Assembly (NCBI GenBank): GCA_947459155.1
Contig: CANHCM010000004.1
Coordinates: forward strand, 1-35,236
DNA: 35,236 nt
Reading direction: 5' to 3'
Origin: Bacteroidota bacterium
Lineage (GTDB): Bacteria; Bacteroidota; Bacteroidia; M30B66
Below are positions 26,188 to 35,236 of the stretch, in pieces. The position numbers and the translations under genes were made by a program. Below the pieces are notes generated by a model, which ran no database searches, was not told the DNA's origin, and worked only from the letters and a program-made list of their open reading frames with translations. Positions within the stretch are counted from its first letter, which is position 1, and each line of letters begins with the position of its first letter.

Positions 26188-27492
26188 TTAGAAGCGGCGA
26201 ATTTGGGCGCCGATAGACTTCAACCGGGTGTCGATATTTTGATAGCCCCGGTCGATTTGCTCAATATTATCAATCACCGAAATGCCATCCGCCGATAAGG
26301 CGGCAATAAGCAAAGAAACACCTGCCCGAATATCGGGTGATGTCATTTTGATTCCCCGCAGCTTGTACTTTCTATTAATGCCAATAATGGTGGCACGATG
26401 CGGATCGCAAAGGATGATCTGCGCGCCCATGTCGATGAGCTTATCGACAAAGAACAAACGCGATTCGAACATTTTTTGATGGATGAGTACCGAACCATTA
26501 GCCTGTGTGGCGACCACCAATACGATCGAAAGTAAGTCGGGCGTAAAGCCAGGCCATGGCGCATCGGCAACGGTCAAAATCGAGCCATCGATGTACTTAT
26601 TAATGGTGTAGCTTTCCTGTTCGGGGATGACAATATCGTCGCCATCGCGGTGGATTTCAATACCCAGGCGTCGGAACACATCCGGAATCATTCCCAAATG
26701 GTCGTACCCGGTGTCTTTGATGCGAATATGGCTTTGAGTCATCGCGGCAAGCCCAATGAAGGAGCCAATTTCAATCATGTCGGGCAGCATGCGGTGCTCG
26801 CAACCACCCAATTCACGAACGCCCTCAATGCTCAGCAGGTTTGAGCCCACGCCGCTGATTTTGGCGCCCATGCTATTCAGCATTTTACACAACTGCTGAA
26901 TGTAGGGTTCGCAGGCAGCGTTGAAAATGGTGGTAGTGCCTTTGGCCAAAACTGCCGCCATGATAATATTGGCCGTTCCGGTAACCGATGCCTCATCAAG
27001 CAACATGTAGGTTCCGCGGAGCTCCTTCGCCTCGACTTTGTAAAAATTTTCTACGCCATCAAAGTCGAATGTGGCGCCGAGGTTCTGAAAACCAATAAAA
27101 TGGGTATCTAATCTACGGCGCCCTATTTTGTCACCGCCCGGCTTAGGAATGTAACCACGCCCGAAACGGGCCAGTAAGGGTCCAACAATCATTACCGAAC
27201 CCCGAAGTGCAGCACCACGGGTTTTGAATTCTTCGGAAATGAGAAAATCTACGTTAACGTCATCGGCCTGAAAGGCCCAGGAACCCTTGCCCAGATTTTC
27301 CACTTTCACGCCGAGGGCTCCAAGCAAATCGATGAGTTTGTTGACATCCACAATATCGGGAACATTGTGGATTACGCAACGCTCGGCGGTTAGTAGAACG
27401 GCGCAAACAATTTGTAAAGCTTCATTTTTTGCGCCTTGAGGCACCAATTCTCCGTGGAGACGCTTGCCTCCAATAATTTCAAAACGGTTCAT
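26188..27492 (-). CDS. murA: UDP-N-acetylglucosamine 1-carboxyvinyltransferase
   Basis: GGKRLHGELVPQGAKNEALQIVCAVLLT; DIRAGVSLLIAALSADG; NIEQIDRGYQNID. Confidence 0.94.
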   Translation of the reverse strand: MNRFEIIGGKRLHGELVPQGAKNEALQIVCAVLLTAERCVIHNVPDIVDVNKLIDLLGALGVKVENLGKGSWAFQADDVNVDFLISEEFKTRGAALRGSVMIVGPLLARFGRGYIPKPGGDKIGRRRLDTHFIGFQNLGATFDFDGVENFYKVEAKELRGTYMLLDEASVTGTANIIMAAVLAKGTTTIFNAACEPYIQQLCKMLNSMGAKISGVGSNLLSIEGVRELGGCEHRMLPDMIEIGSFIGLAAMTQSHIRIKDTGYDHLGMIPDVFRRLGIEIHRDGDDIVIPEQESYTINKYIDGSILTVADAPWPGFTPDLLSIVLVVATQANGSVLIHQKMFESRLFFVDKLIDMGAQIILCDPHRATIIGINRKYKLRGIKMTSPDIRAGVSLLIAALSADGISVIDNIEQIDRGYQNIDTRLKSIGAQIRRF

Positions 27493-27497
27493 GCGAT

Positions 27498-28142
27498 TCA
27501 GTAGCTAGTGCCGCCGAATTTACGCTTGAACTTATTCTGTTTTCTGGAGTTCTTACCAAACTTCTTACCCTGCTGTTGTGAATAATTTGCCACCAACACT
27601 TCAGTGGCGGCTCCCAATTGTGCGCCCTCAGGCATACTCAGGGCTCCACCGGAGAGCTTTCCAAGGTCTTTTAAAATCGTCTCATCATGCACCGAATCGC
27701 GGTTCCATGCGAGGTACGACTTCTTCAGGTGATGGGCAATAGCACTCACCATAGAGTCTTTCAAAGGCCCCTCTTCCATGCCTTTGGCCGTATCGATCAT
27801 CCGCTCAACCACCTTTCCGTAATGGCGAAACTGGATGTGATTGCTTGGGTAGTTGAGCTTCTCCGGCTTCACATTCAAACTTTCGCGGGTCGGAATGGGG
27901 TAAGGAGAATCAACATCCAACTTGAAATCAGACATAATGAATAAGTGATCCCACAACTTGTGGCGAAAATCACTCATATCGCGAAGTTGCGGGTTGAGTT
28001 GGCCCATCACTGCAATGATCTGACGGGCCAATTGATTTCGTTCTTCACGGTCTTCGACAGTGCAGGCATGATCAACCATACGCTGAACATGGCGGCCATA
28101 TTCAGAGATAATCAGCCTCGGACGCTGGGAATTGTATTCCAT
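27498..28142 (-). CDS. DUF4290 family protein
   Basis: MEYNSQRPRLIISEYGRHVQRMVDHA...LWDHLFIMSDFKLDVDSPYPIP...; family recognised from memory of Bacteroidetes murA neighbourhoods. Basic C-terminal tail. Confidence 0.75.
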   Translation of the reverse strand: MEYNSQRPRLIISEYGRHVQRMVDHACTVEDREERNQLARQIIAVMGQLNPQLRDMSDFRHKLWDHLFIMSDFKLDVDSPYPIPTRESLNVKPEKLNYPSNHIQFRHYGKVVERMIDTAKGMEEGPLKDSMVSAIAHHLKKSYLAWNRDSVHDETILKDLGKLSGGALSMPEGAQLGAATEVLVANYSQQQGKKFGKNSRKQNKFKRKFGGTSY

Positions 28143-28180
28143 AAATGTTGCAGAAAAACCCGAAAATGGCCTCTAAGGGC

Positions 28181-30547
28181 TTAGGGTTGAATAATCTTTA
28201 GTTTGGCAAACTTAAGTAATAATTGTTTCTGTCCGGCAGTATCGAATAAAACCGTAGCCTTTTTCTCACCGGATCGGCCATCTACAAAAACCACTTTGCC
28301 TTTACCAAATTTCTCGTGAATCACCTCCATGCCGGCTTCCAGACCGCTCAGGTCATCACTCACAAAAGCCTGGCTATTTCCGGCCTGAGCCACCGGAACC
28401 ATTTTGGGCTGTGGCTTAAACCCTCCGGATGAGCCATTGGACTTTGGGGCAAAGGAGGCTTCCGGTTTTTCACGAGGCTTAAATGCGGGTGCTGCGCCTT
28501 GTCGGGGTGAGAAACCTCCAAAGCCAAGGCGCTCCTCCTCAAAATTCATGAAGCCCCGCGACTCTGGAGCAATATCGGGCGGCAGTTGCAATAAACCGGG
28601 GTCAATTTCCTGCAGGAATCGACTGGGTTCCGAAAAATCAATTTTACCCCAACGGTAACGGGTGTTGGCATAGGTTAAATACAGGTACTGCTCGGCACGG
28701 GTAAGTGCTACGTAGAAAAGTCGACGTTCTTCTTCGAGCTCCTCCCTCGATTGGAGGGCCATCTGCGAAGGGAAAAGGTTCTCCTCCATTCCGACCACAA
28801 AAACAGCTTTAAACTCCAAGCCTTTGGCGGCATGAATGGTCATCATCGACACCTTATCGGCGTCTTCTTTGTCGTTTTCATCGGCATCAGTCAGCAAGGC
28901 AATATCCTGCATAAATACATCGAGCGTTCGCTCCTGCACCTCGTCTTCGCTTTCAGAAGGGGTATCTACAAACTCCTGTATACCATTGAGCAACTCCTTC
29001 ACATTGTCGTGGCGAGAAATGCCTTCGGGCGTTTTGTCGTTGCCCAGTTCTTTGAGCAAACCTGAGGAACGGGCAATGTGCATGGCCAATTCATAGGCGT
29101 TTGAAGAGACAAGCCCGTGGCGGAAACTCTTAACCATCATCACAAAATCAGAAACCTTTTGAGCTGTAGCTCCGGTAACAGGCCTATACTGCTCAAGGTT
29201 GCTGATGACTTCCCACAGCGAAACATTGTTTTGGTCGGCACAAACCACAATTTTTTCGAGGGTCGTTTTGCCAATTCCGCGCATGGGGTAGTTGATGACC
29301 CTTCGTAAGGCCTCTTCGTCTAACGGATTGATGGCCAGTCGGAAATAGGCCAGCAGATCTTTGATTTCCTTCCGCTTGTAAAATGAAAGTCCACCAAAAA
29401 TGCGGTAAGGAATCCCCCGCTTCCTCAATGCCTCTTCCATGGCGCGGCTTTGGGCGTTGGTGCGGTACAATATGGCAATGTCGCGGTTGGCGAGTTGATG
29501 TTGCATCCGCAAATCGAAAATCCGGTTTGCTACCTGCTGCCCTTCTTCGTTATCGGAACCAGCGCGCATCAACCTCACCGGCTCGCCTTTTTGATTGTTA
29601 GTCCAGACCACCTTCTTGAGCTGGTCGCGGTTGTTTCGGATGACAGAATTGGCGGCCTCCACAATGGTTTGGGTGGAACGGTAGTTTTGTTCGAGCTTAA
29701 AAACCTTCAGTTCCGGGTAGTCTTTCTCAAAATTTAAAATGTTCTGGATGTTCGCTCCGCGGAAGGCATAGATACTTTGTGCATCGTCGCCTACCACACA
29801 GATGTTTTGATACATCGCAGCAAGCTTCTTTACAATGAGGTATTGTGAAAAATTGGTATCCTGATACTCATCCACCAAAATGTAGCGGAACTTCTGCTGA
29901 TATTTATAAAGTACCTCAGGAAACTGTTTGAGCAGGATGTTGGTTTTGAAGAGCAGGTCATCAAAATCCATGGCGGAAGCCTTAAACAGTCTTTTGTCGT
30001 AGGTTTCGTAGATGAGCCCCAGCTTTGGCTTCCCACTCTGGCGGTCTTCGTCGAGAATTTCTGCGTGGCTGTTGTATTCTCGGGCGGAAATCAAATTGTT
30101 TTTGGCTGAGGAGATTCGGCTAAGTACCAGCGAAGGCTTGTAAATCTTGTCGTCGAGTTGAAGTTCGGTGAGAATATTTTTGATGAGCCCTTTGGAATCT
30201 TCGGTATCGTAAATGGTAAAGTTTGATGGATAGCCGATTCTTTCGGCCTCGGCTCTGAGTATGCGGGCGAAGATAGAGTGGAAAGTCCCCATCCAGAGAT
30301 TTCTGGCTTCGGTACCTTCTACCAATCCTGAAATACGCTCTTTCATTTCGCGTGCGGCCTTATTGGTAAAGGTCAGGGCGAGAATATTAAAAGCATCAAC
30401 CCCTTTACTCAGGAGATTGGCAATTCGAAAGGTGAGCACACGGGTTTTCCCGGATCCGGCTCCGGCAATGATCATAACCGGTCCTTCTGTGGTCTCGGCA
30501 GCCTGGCGCTGCACAGGGTTAAGCCCGCTGAGGAAATCATTTTGCAT
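28181..30547 (-). CDS. UvrD/PcrA-family DNA helicase
   Basis: LNPVQRQAAETTEGPVMIIAGAGSGKTRVLTFRI, VDEYQDTNFSQ, GDDAQSIYAFRGA, TIHAAKGLEFKAVFVVG, YVALTRAEQYLYL. Confidence 0.94.
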   Translation of the reverse strand: MQNDFLSGLNPVQRQAAETTEGPVMIIAGAGSGKTRVLTFRIANLLSKGVDAFNILALTFTNKAAREMKERISGLVEGTEARNLWMGTFHSIFARILRAEAERIGYPSNFTIYDTEDSKGLIKNILTELQLDDKIYKPSLVLSRISSAKNNLISAREYNSHAEILDEDRQSGKPKLGLIYETYDKRLFKASAMDFDDLLFKTNILLKQFPEVLYKYQQKFRYILVDEYQDTNFSQYLIVKKLAAMYQNICVVGDDAQSIYAFRGANIQNILNFEKDYPELKVFKLEQNYRSTQTIVEAANSVIRNNRDQLKKVVWTNNQKGEPVRLMRAGSDNEEGQQVANRIFDLRMQHQLANRDIAILYRTNAQSRAMEEALRKRGIPYRIFGGLSFYKRKEIKDLLAYFRLAINPLDEEALRRVINYPMRGIGKTTLEKIVVCADQNNVSLWEVISNLEQYRPVTGATAQKVSDFVMMVKSFRHGLVSSNAYELAMHIARSSGLLKELGNDKTPEGISRHDNVKELLNGIQEFVDTPSESEDEVQERTLDVFMQDIALLTDADENDKEDADKVSMMTIHAAKGLEFKAVFVVGMEENLFPSQMALQSREELEEERRLFYVALTRAEQYLYLTYANTRYRWGKIDFSEPSRFLQEIDPGLLQLPPDIAPESRGFMNFEEERLGFGGFSPRQGAAPAFKPREKPEASFAPKSNGSSGGFKPQPKMVPVAQAGNSQAFVSDDLSGLEAGMEVIHEKFGKGKVVFVDGRSGEKKATVLFDTAGQKQLLLKFAKLKIIQP

Positions 30548-30551
30548 TGGG

Positions 30552-30559
30552 CAAAATTA
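30552..30559 (-). promoter_or_regulatory. -7 element TAATTTTG, 4 nt upstream of the uvrD/pcrA ATG
   Basis: Minus strand reads TAATTTTG-CCCA-ATG. Confidence 0.6.
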
Positions 30560-30875
30560 AGGAAGCTCGCGGGCTCTGGCTCGGGAATTTTTCAACTAAG
30601 CACAATTAAGGGTCGAACAGTTCCTCTACTTTTTGCTTGAGTCGAGACCTGTTTGGTCAAAACAGCGATGTACATTTCAGGCATAACCAGTAGTGAGGCT
30701 AAATTTAGGAATGAAGATTCAAAGGCTGATGGCGAGGAAAAACTGGACTGAAAAGGTCATCAGCAATCATAAAATGAGTGATAGCACAAAAGCTGCTGAA
30801 TGAGCTGCTGGATTCAAAGGCAGATTTTTCACAAATTGCCTGTCCGTGAATCTGAAAATTTTTTCACACTATCAG

Positions 30876-30905
30876 TTGGTTAATAAAAAGTACTTCATAT
30901 CTTTG
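30876..30905 (+). promoter_or_regulatory. Canonical Bacteroidetes promoter of the str operon: TTG - 19 bp - TATCTTTG
   Basis: TTG at 30876-30878 and TATCTTTG at 30898-30905, spacer 19 bp, upstream of rpsL. Confidence 0.75.
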
Positions 30906-30972
30906 CGCTCCCAAAATTGGGGCGATTACCGCATTTCAAGAAGATAAACAAAACATAATCAAGCAGTAAAGC

Positions 30973-31380
30973 ATGCCTACCATTCAGCAGCTTGTACGTA
31001 AAGGCCGCACGCCGAACGCTTCAAAGAGTAAGAGTCCGGCTTTGGATTCTTGTCCACAGCGCCGCGGCGTGTGCACCCGTGTGTACACCACCACACCTAA
31101 GAAGCCAAACTCTGCGATGCGCAAAGTGGCTCGTGTTCGTTTGACCAACTCTAAGGAAGTGAACGCCTACATTCCAGGCGAAGGACACAACCTCCAGGAG
31201 CACTCTATCGTGTTGATTCGCGGTGGTCGTGTGAAGGATTTGCCAGGTGTGCGTTATCACATCGTGCGCGGTGCGCTTGATACTTCTGGTGTTGAGGGAC
31301 GTAATCAGCGTCGTTCAAAATACGGAACGAAGCGTCCAAAACCAGGACAACCCGCAGCAACGACCAAAAAGAAAAAATAA
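30973..31380 (+). CDS. rpsL: 30S ribosomal protein S12
   Basis: [12 protein letters not shown]...[33 protein letters not shown]. Confidence 0.97.
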   Translation: MPTIQQLVRKGRTPNASKSKSPALDSCPQRRGVCTRVYTTTPKKPNSAMRKVARVRLTNSKEVNAYIPGEGHNLQEHSIVLIRGGRVKDLPGVRYHIVRGALDTSGVEGRNQRRSKYGTKRPKPGQPAATTKKKK

Positions 31381-31408
31381 TTCGTCGATTTCAGCATAGT
31401 CAGAATCC

Positions 31409-31876
31409 ATGAGAAAATCCACACCCAAACGCATCCCACGTCTGCCGGATCCACGCTTCGGAGACCCGGTTGTAACCCGTTTCGTAAACAACATGATGTA
31501 CGATGGCAAGAAAAGTATTGCCTTCGGAATCTTCTACGAAGCTATGGACATCATTACCAAGCGTACCGAAGAAAGCGGTCACGAAGTATGGAAACGCGCC
31601 CTGGAAAATGTAAGTCCAACCGTTGAGGTGAAAAGCCGTCGCGTTGGTGGTGCAACATTCCAAATTCCAACAGAAATCCGTCCCGACCGCAAAACAGCGT
31701 TGGGTATGAAGTGGCTGATTATGTTTGCCCGCAAGCGTAACGAGAAGTCGATGGCTGCCAAGCTGGCTTCTGAGATTATCGCGGCGAGCAAAAACGAAGG
31801 TGCGGCTCACAAGAAGAAAGAAGACACTCACCGTATGGCTGAGGCGAACAAAGCATTCTCACATTTCCGCTTTTAA
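31409..31876 (+). CDS. rpsG: 30S ribosomal protein S7
   Basis: [45 protein letters not shown]. Confidence 0.96.
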   Translation: MRKSTPKRIPRLPDPRFGDPVVTRFVNNMMYDGKKSIAFGIFYEAMDIITKRTEESGHEVWKRALENVSPTVEVKSRRVGGATFQIPTEIRPDRKTALGMKWLIMFARKRNEKSMAAKLASEIIAASKNEGAAHKKKEDTHRMAEANKAFSHFRF

Positions 31877-31896
31877 TTCAAAGAATCAACCTCGTC

Positions 31897-34002
31897 ATGA
31901 GTCACGATCTTAAATTCACAAGAAATATCGGTATTGCCGCTCACATCGACGCCGGTAAAACCACCACAACCGAGCGTATCCTTTACTACACCGGTGTTAA
32001 TCACAAAATTGGTGAGGTACACGATGGAGCCGCTACAATGGACTGGATGGTTCAGGAGCAAGAGCGCGGTATCACCATTACCTCAGCAGCTACAACCTGC
32101 TTTTGGAATTACAACGGCAACAAATACAAACTTAACATCATCGATACTCCGGGCCACGTTGACTTTACCGTAGAGGTAAACCGTTCACTCCGTGTACTCG
32201 ATGGTCTGGTGTTCTTGTTCTCTGCTGTGGACGGTGTGGAACCACAGTCGGAAACAAACTGGCGTTTGGCCAATAATTACAACGTAACCCGTATTGGGTT
32301 CGTGAACAAAATGGACCGTCAGGGAGCCGACTTCCTTAATGTAGTGAAGCAAGTTCGTGAAGTATTGGGCGGTAATCCACTTCCACTTCAGCTGCCAATT
32401 GGTGCTGAAGAGACCTTCAAAGGTGTAGTTGACTTGATCAACTGGCGCGGAATGGTTTGGAATGAGCACGACAAAGGGATGACCTATGAAGTGGTTGAAA
32501 TTCCTGCCGACATGGTTGAGGAAGCCAAAGAATGGCGTGAAAAACTTCTCGAGGCAGTAGCCGAGTTCGACGAGAACCTGATGGAGAAGTACTTTGAAGA
32601 TCCAGAATCACTCACAGAGCGTGAAATTCTTACCGCACTTCGCAAAGCGTGTATCGCGAACAAAGTGGTACCGATGGTTTGCGGTTCTTCATTCAAGAAT
32701 AAAGGTGTTCAAACCATGCTCGACCTGGTGATGGAGCTTATGCCAAGCCCGGTAGACAAGGAAAACATCATTGGAACAAATCCTGATACCGGTGCAGAAG
32801 TGGTACGTCGCCCTGATGCGAAAGATCCTTTCACGGCGCTTGCATTTAAGATTGCAACCGATCCATTTGTTGGTCGTCTTTGCTTCTTCCGTGCTTACTC
32901 AGGACGCCTCGATGCTGGTTCTTATATATTGAACACCCGCAGCGGTAACAAAGAGCGTATCAGCCGCATTTTCCAAATGCACGCCAATAAGCAAAATGCG
33001 ATCGAGTACATCGAAGCAGGTGACATTGGAGCAGCTGTAGGTTTTAAAGACATCAAAACCGGAGACACACTCTGCGACGAGAAGAATCCTATCGTCCTTG
33101 AGGCGATGCAATTCCCTGAGCCGGTTATCGGTATTGCCATTGAGCCTAAAACTCAGGCAGATGTTGATAAACTGGGCATGGCACTAGGTAAACTGGCAGA
33201 AGAAGATCCAACCTTCCGCGTTCGTACCGACGAAGAAACAGGCCAAACGATTATTTCTGGAATGGGTGAGCTTCACCTTGAAATCATCATGGACCGTTTG
33301 AAGCGTGAATTTAAGGTAGAGTGTAACCAGGGTGCTCCTCAGGTTAACTACAAAGAGGCAATCACCGGTACTGTTAACCACCGCGAGGTGTACAAGAAGC
33401 AAACTGGTGGTCGTGGTAAATTTGCAGATATCGTTATCACTATCGGTCCTGCCGATGAAGGAAAAGAAGGTTTACAATTCGTAAACGAAGTAGTGGGTGG
33501 TAACATTCCACGTGAATATATTCCATCTGTGGAGAAAGGCTTCAAGGCCGCCATGGCGAATGGTGTTCTTGCCGGTTACACGATGGATAGTATGAAAGTG
33601 CGTCTTACCGATGGTTCTTACCACGCGGTTGACTCCGACTCGCTTTCGTTTGAAATTTGTGCCCGTACTGCATTCCGCGAAGCGTTGCCAAAAGCCAACC
33701 CAATCCTTCTCGAGCCTATCATGAAGGTGGAAGTGTTGACTCCTGAAGAATACATGGGAGACATCATCGGTGACTTGAACAAGCGTCGTGGGCAGTTGGA
33801 AGGCATGGATAGCCGTGCCGGTGCTCAGGTTATTCGCGCCAAAGTTCCACTGAGCGAAATGTTTGGTTACGTAACTACGTTGCGTACCATTTCTTCAGGA
33901 CGTGCGACATCAACTATGGAACCTTCACACTACGCTGAAGCTCCACGCAACGTTGCTGAAGAAGTTATCGCCAAAGCAAAAGGCAAAGCCGCAAAAGTTT
34001 AA
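31897..34002 (+). CDS. fusA: Elongation factor G
   Basis: [57 protein letters not shown]. Confidence 0.97.
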   Translation: MSHDLKFTRNIGIAAHIDAGKTTTTERILYYTGVNHKIGEVHDGAATMDWMVQEQERGITITSAATTCFWNYNGNKYKLNIIDTPGHVDFTVEVNRSLRVLDGLVFLFSAVDGVEPQSETNWRLANNYNVTRIGFVNKMDRQGADFLNVVKQVREVLGGNPLPLQLPIGAEETFKGVVDLINWRGMVWNEHDKGMTYEVVEIPADMVEEAKEWREKLLEAVAEFDENLMEKYFEDPESLTEREILTALRKACIANKVVPMVCGSSFKNKGVQTMLDLVMELMPSPVDKENIIGTNPDTGAEVVRRPDAKDPFTALAFKIATDPFVGRLCFFRAYSGRLDAGSYILNTRSGNKERISRIFQMHANKQNAIEYIEAGDIGAAVGFKDIKTGDTLCDEKNPIVLEAMQFPEPVIGIAIEPKTQADVDKLGMALGKLAEEDPTFRVRTDEETGQTIISGMGELHLEIIMDRLKREFKVECNQGAPQVNYKEAITGTVNHREVYKKQTGGRGKFADIVITIGPADEGKEGLQFVNEVVGGNIPREYIPSVEKGFKAAMANGVLAGYTMDSMKVRLTDGSYHAVDSDSLSFEICARTAFREALPKANPILLEPIMKVEVLTPEEYMGDIIGDLNKRRGQLEGMDSRAGAQVIRAKVPLSEMFGYVTTLRTISSGRATSTMEPSHYAEAPRNVAEEVIAKAKGKAAKV

Positions 34003-34020
34003 TCGTTCTTTATACACTCC

Positions 34021-34326
34021 ATGAGTCAGAAAATCCGTATCAAGCTCAAGTCTTACGACTACAACCTTGTTGACAAGTCGGCAGAGAAAATTGTAAAAAC
34101 AGTGAAAACTACTGGTGCAGTAGTTAGTGGACCTATTCCACTTCCTACAAACAAGAAGATTTACACTGTATTGCGCTCGCCACACGTAAACAAGAAAGCC
34201 CGTGAGCAGTTCCAACTATGCTCTTACAAGCGTCTGTTGGACATTTACTCAACCACTTCAAAAACTGTTGACGCGCTCATGAAACTTGAGTTGCCAAGCG
34301 GTGTGGAGGTTGAAATTAAAGTGTGA
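34021..34326 (+). CDS. rpsJ: 30S ribosomal protein S10
   Basis: [43 protein letters not shown]. Confidence 0.96.
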   Translation: MSQKIRIKLKSYDYNLVDKSAEKIVKTVKTTGAVVSGPIPLPTNKKIYTVLRSPHVNKKAREQFQLCSYKRLLDIYSTTSKTVDALMKLELPSGVEVEIKV

Positions 34327-34384
34327 CGTCTTTAGACTCACATCTTGAAATCCAAGCATTGAATTTCCTTTTCAATAAAACAAA

Positions 34385-35002
34385 ATGTCAGGTATCATTG
34401 GTAAAAAAATCGGAATGACCAGTCTTTACAGTGCCGCTGGGAAGAACATCCCATGCACGGTTATCGAAGCTGGTCCTTGCGTAGTAACGCAAGTAAAAAC
34501 CGTCGACAAAGACGGTTATAGCGCTGTTCAACTGGCGTTTGACGAAAAGAAGGAGAAACACACCTCTGCAGCCATGAAAGGGCACTTCGGTAAGGCGAAC
34601 ACCACGCCGAAGCGCAAGATTGCAGAGTTCCGTCACTTCGAGGCTGAGAAGCAACTCGGAGAAACAATCACGGTAGAGTTGTTCTCTGAAGGCGAGTTCG
34701 TTGACGTAATCGGCACCTCTAAGGGAAAAGGTTTCCAGGGTGTTGTGAAGCGTCACGGATTTAGCGGTGTGGGGATGCAGACCCACGGTCAGCACAATCG
34801 TTTACGTGCTCCGGGTTCATTGGGTGCTTCATCTTTCCCATCACGTGTATTCAAGGGAATGCGCATGGCCGGTCAAACCGGTGGCTCCCGCGTTAAAGTT
34901 CAGAACCTCGAAGTTCTGAAGGTTATTCCAGAACAGAATCTTATTGTAGTTCAGGGTGCTATTCCCGGACCAAAAGGTTCATACGTAATGCTTGAGAAAT
35001 AA
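34385..35002 (+). CDS. rplC: 50S ribosomal protein L3
   Basis: [51 protein letters not shown]. Confidence 0.96.
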   Translation: MSGIIGKKIGMTSLYSAAGKNIPCTVIEAGPCVVTQVKTVDKDGYSAVQLAFDEKKEKHTSAAMKGHFGKANTTPKRKIAEFRHFEAEKQLGETITVELFSEGEFVDVIGTSKGKGFQGVVKRHGFSGVGMQTHGQHNRLRAPGSLGASSFPSRVFKGMRMAGQTGGSRVKVQNLEVLKVIPEQNLIVVQGAIPGPKGSYVMLEK

Positions 35003-35003
35003 G

Positions 35004-35236
35004 ATGGAATTAGCAGTCTACAACTCCAACGGTCAAGAGACCGGCCGTAAGGTAAAGCTGAGCAGCGATATCTTCGGTATAGAACCTAACGATCACGCGA
35101 TTTACCTTGATGTGAAGCAAATCCTTGCGAATCGTCGTCAGGGAACACACAAATCAAAAGAGCGTGCAGAGGTGGCGTATTCCACCAAAAAACTGAAGCG
35201 CCAAAAAGGAACCGGCGGAGCCCGTGCAGGTTCAAT
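35004..35236 (+). CDS. rplD: 50S ribosomal protein L4, N-terminal part (3' truncated by window edge)
   Basis: [77 protein letters not shown]. Confidence 0.95.
   Translation, partial: MELAVYNSNGQETGRKVKLSSDIFGIEPNDHAIYLDVKQILANRRQGTHKSKERAEVAYSTKKLKRQKGTGGARAGS

Noticed and set aside
1-35236. Search for CRISPR arrays, tRNA/rRNA genes, transposases or phage genes
   Set aside because: No regularly spaced direct repeats, tRNA-like cloverleaf ends, or transposase/integrase/phage proteins were recognised by eye; a tRNAscan/Infernal run would be needed to exclude small RNAs.

Overview
The window is a gene-dense stretch of a Bacteroidetes chromosome (Flavobacteriales/Cryomorphaceae-like by gene content). 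It has a T9SS type-A C-terminal domain protein, DUF4290 next to murA, TAnnTTTG -7 promoter elements and no obvious Shine-Dalgarno use. From left to right: a truncated mtaB, lgt, an inositol monophosphatase family gene and a YegS-like lipid kinase. A tight five-gene operon follows (about 3561-9059): PqqD-like protein, ATP-grasp enzyme, group-IV PLP decarboxylase, urea-transporter/M23-peptidase fusion, and TPR protein. Next are an SRPBCC-like protein, a lipoprotein msrA, a GNAT acetyltransferase and a Na+/solute symporter (the last two on the minus strand), then recR, a UbiA-family prenyltransferase, ppx/gppA, an NtrC-like response regulator, a TPR protein and an SGNH-PKD-T9SS secreted protein. 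A nine-gene minus-strand run follows (uvrD/pcrA, DUF4290, murA, TlpA-like, grpE, dnaJ, ABC ATPase, ABC permease, pheT). The window ends in the plus-strand str/S10 operon (rpsL, rpsG, fusA, rpsJ, rplC, partial rplD). The two strongest leads are: (1) the PqqD/ATP-grasp/PLP/UT-M23/TPR operon, in which the PLP enzyme begins with a YxxPxI-like motif resembling RRE-bound RiPP leaders; (2) a recurrent promoter layout in which TAnnTTTG-like elements end 4-5 nt before the start codon of at least four genes (probably up to eight), predicting leaderless mRNAs. No rRNA, tRNA, CRISPR array or transposase was seen.
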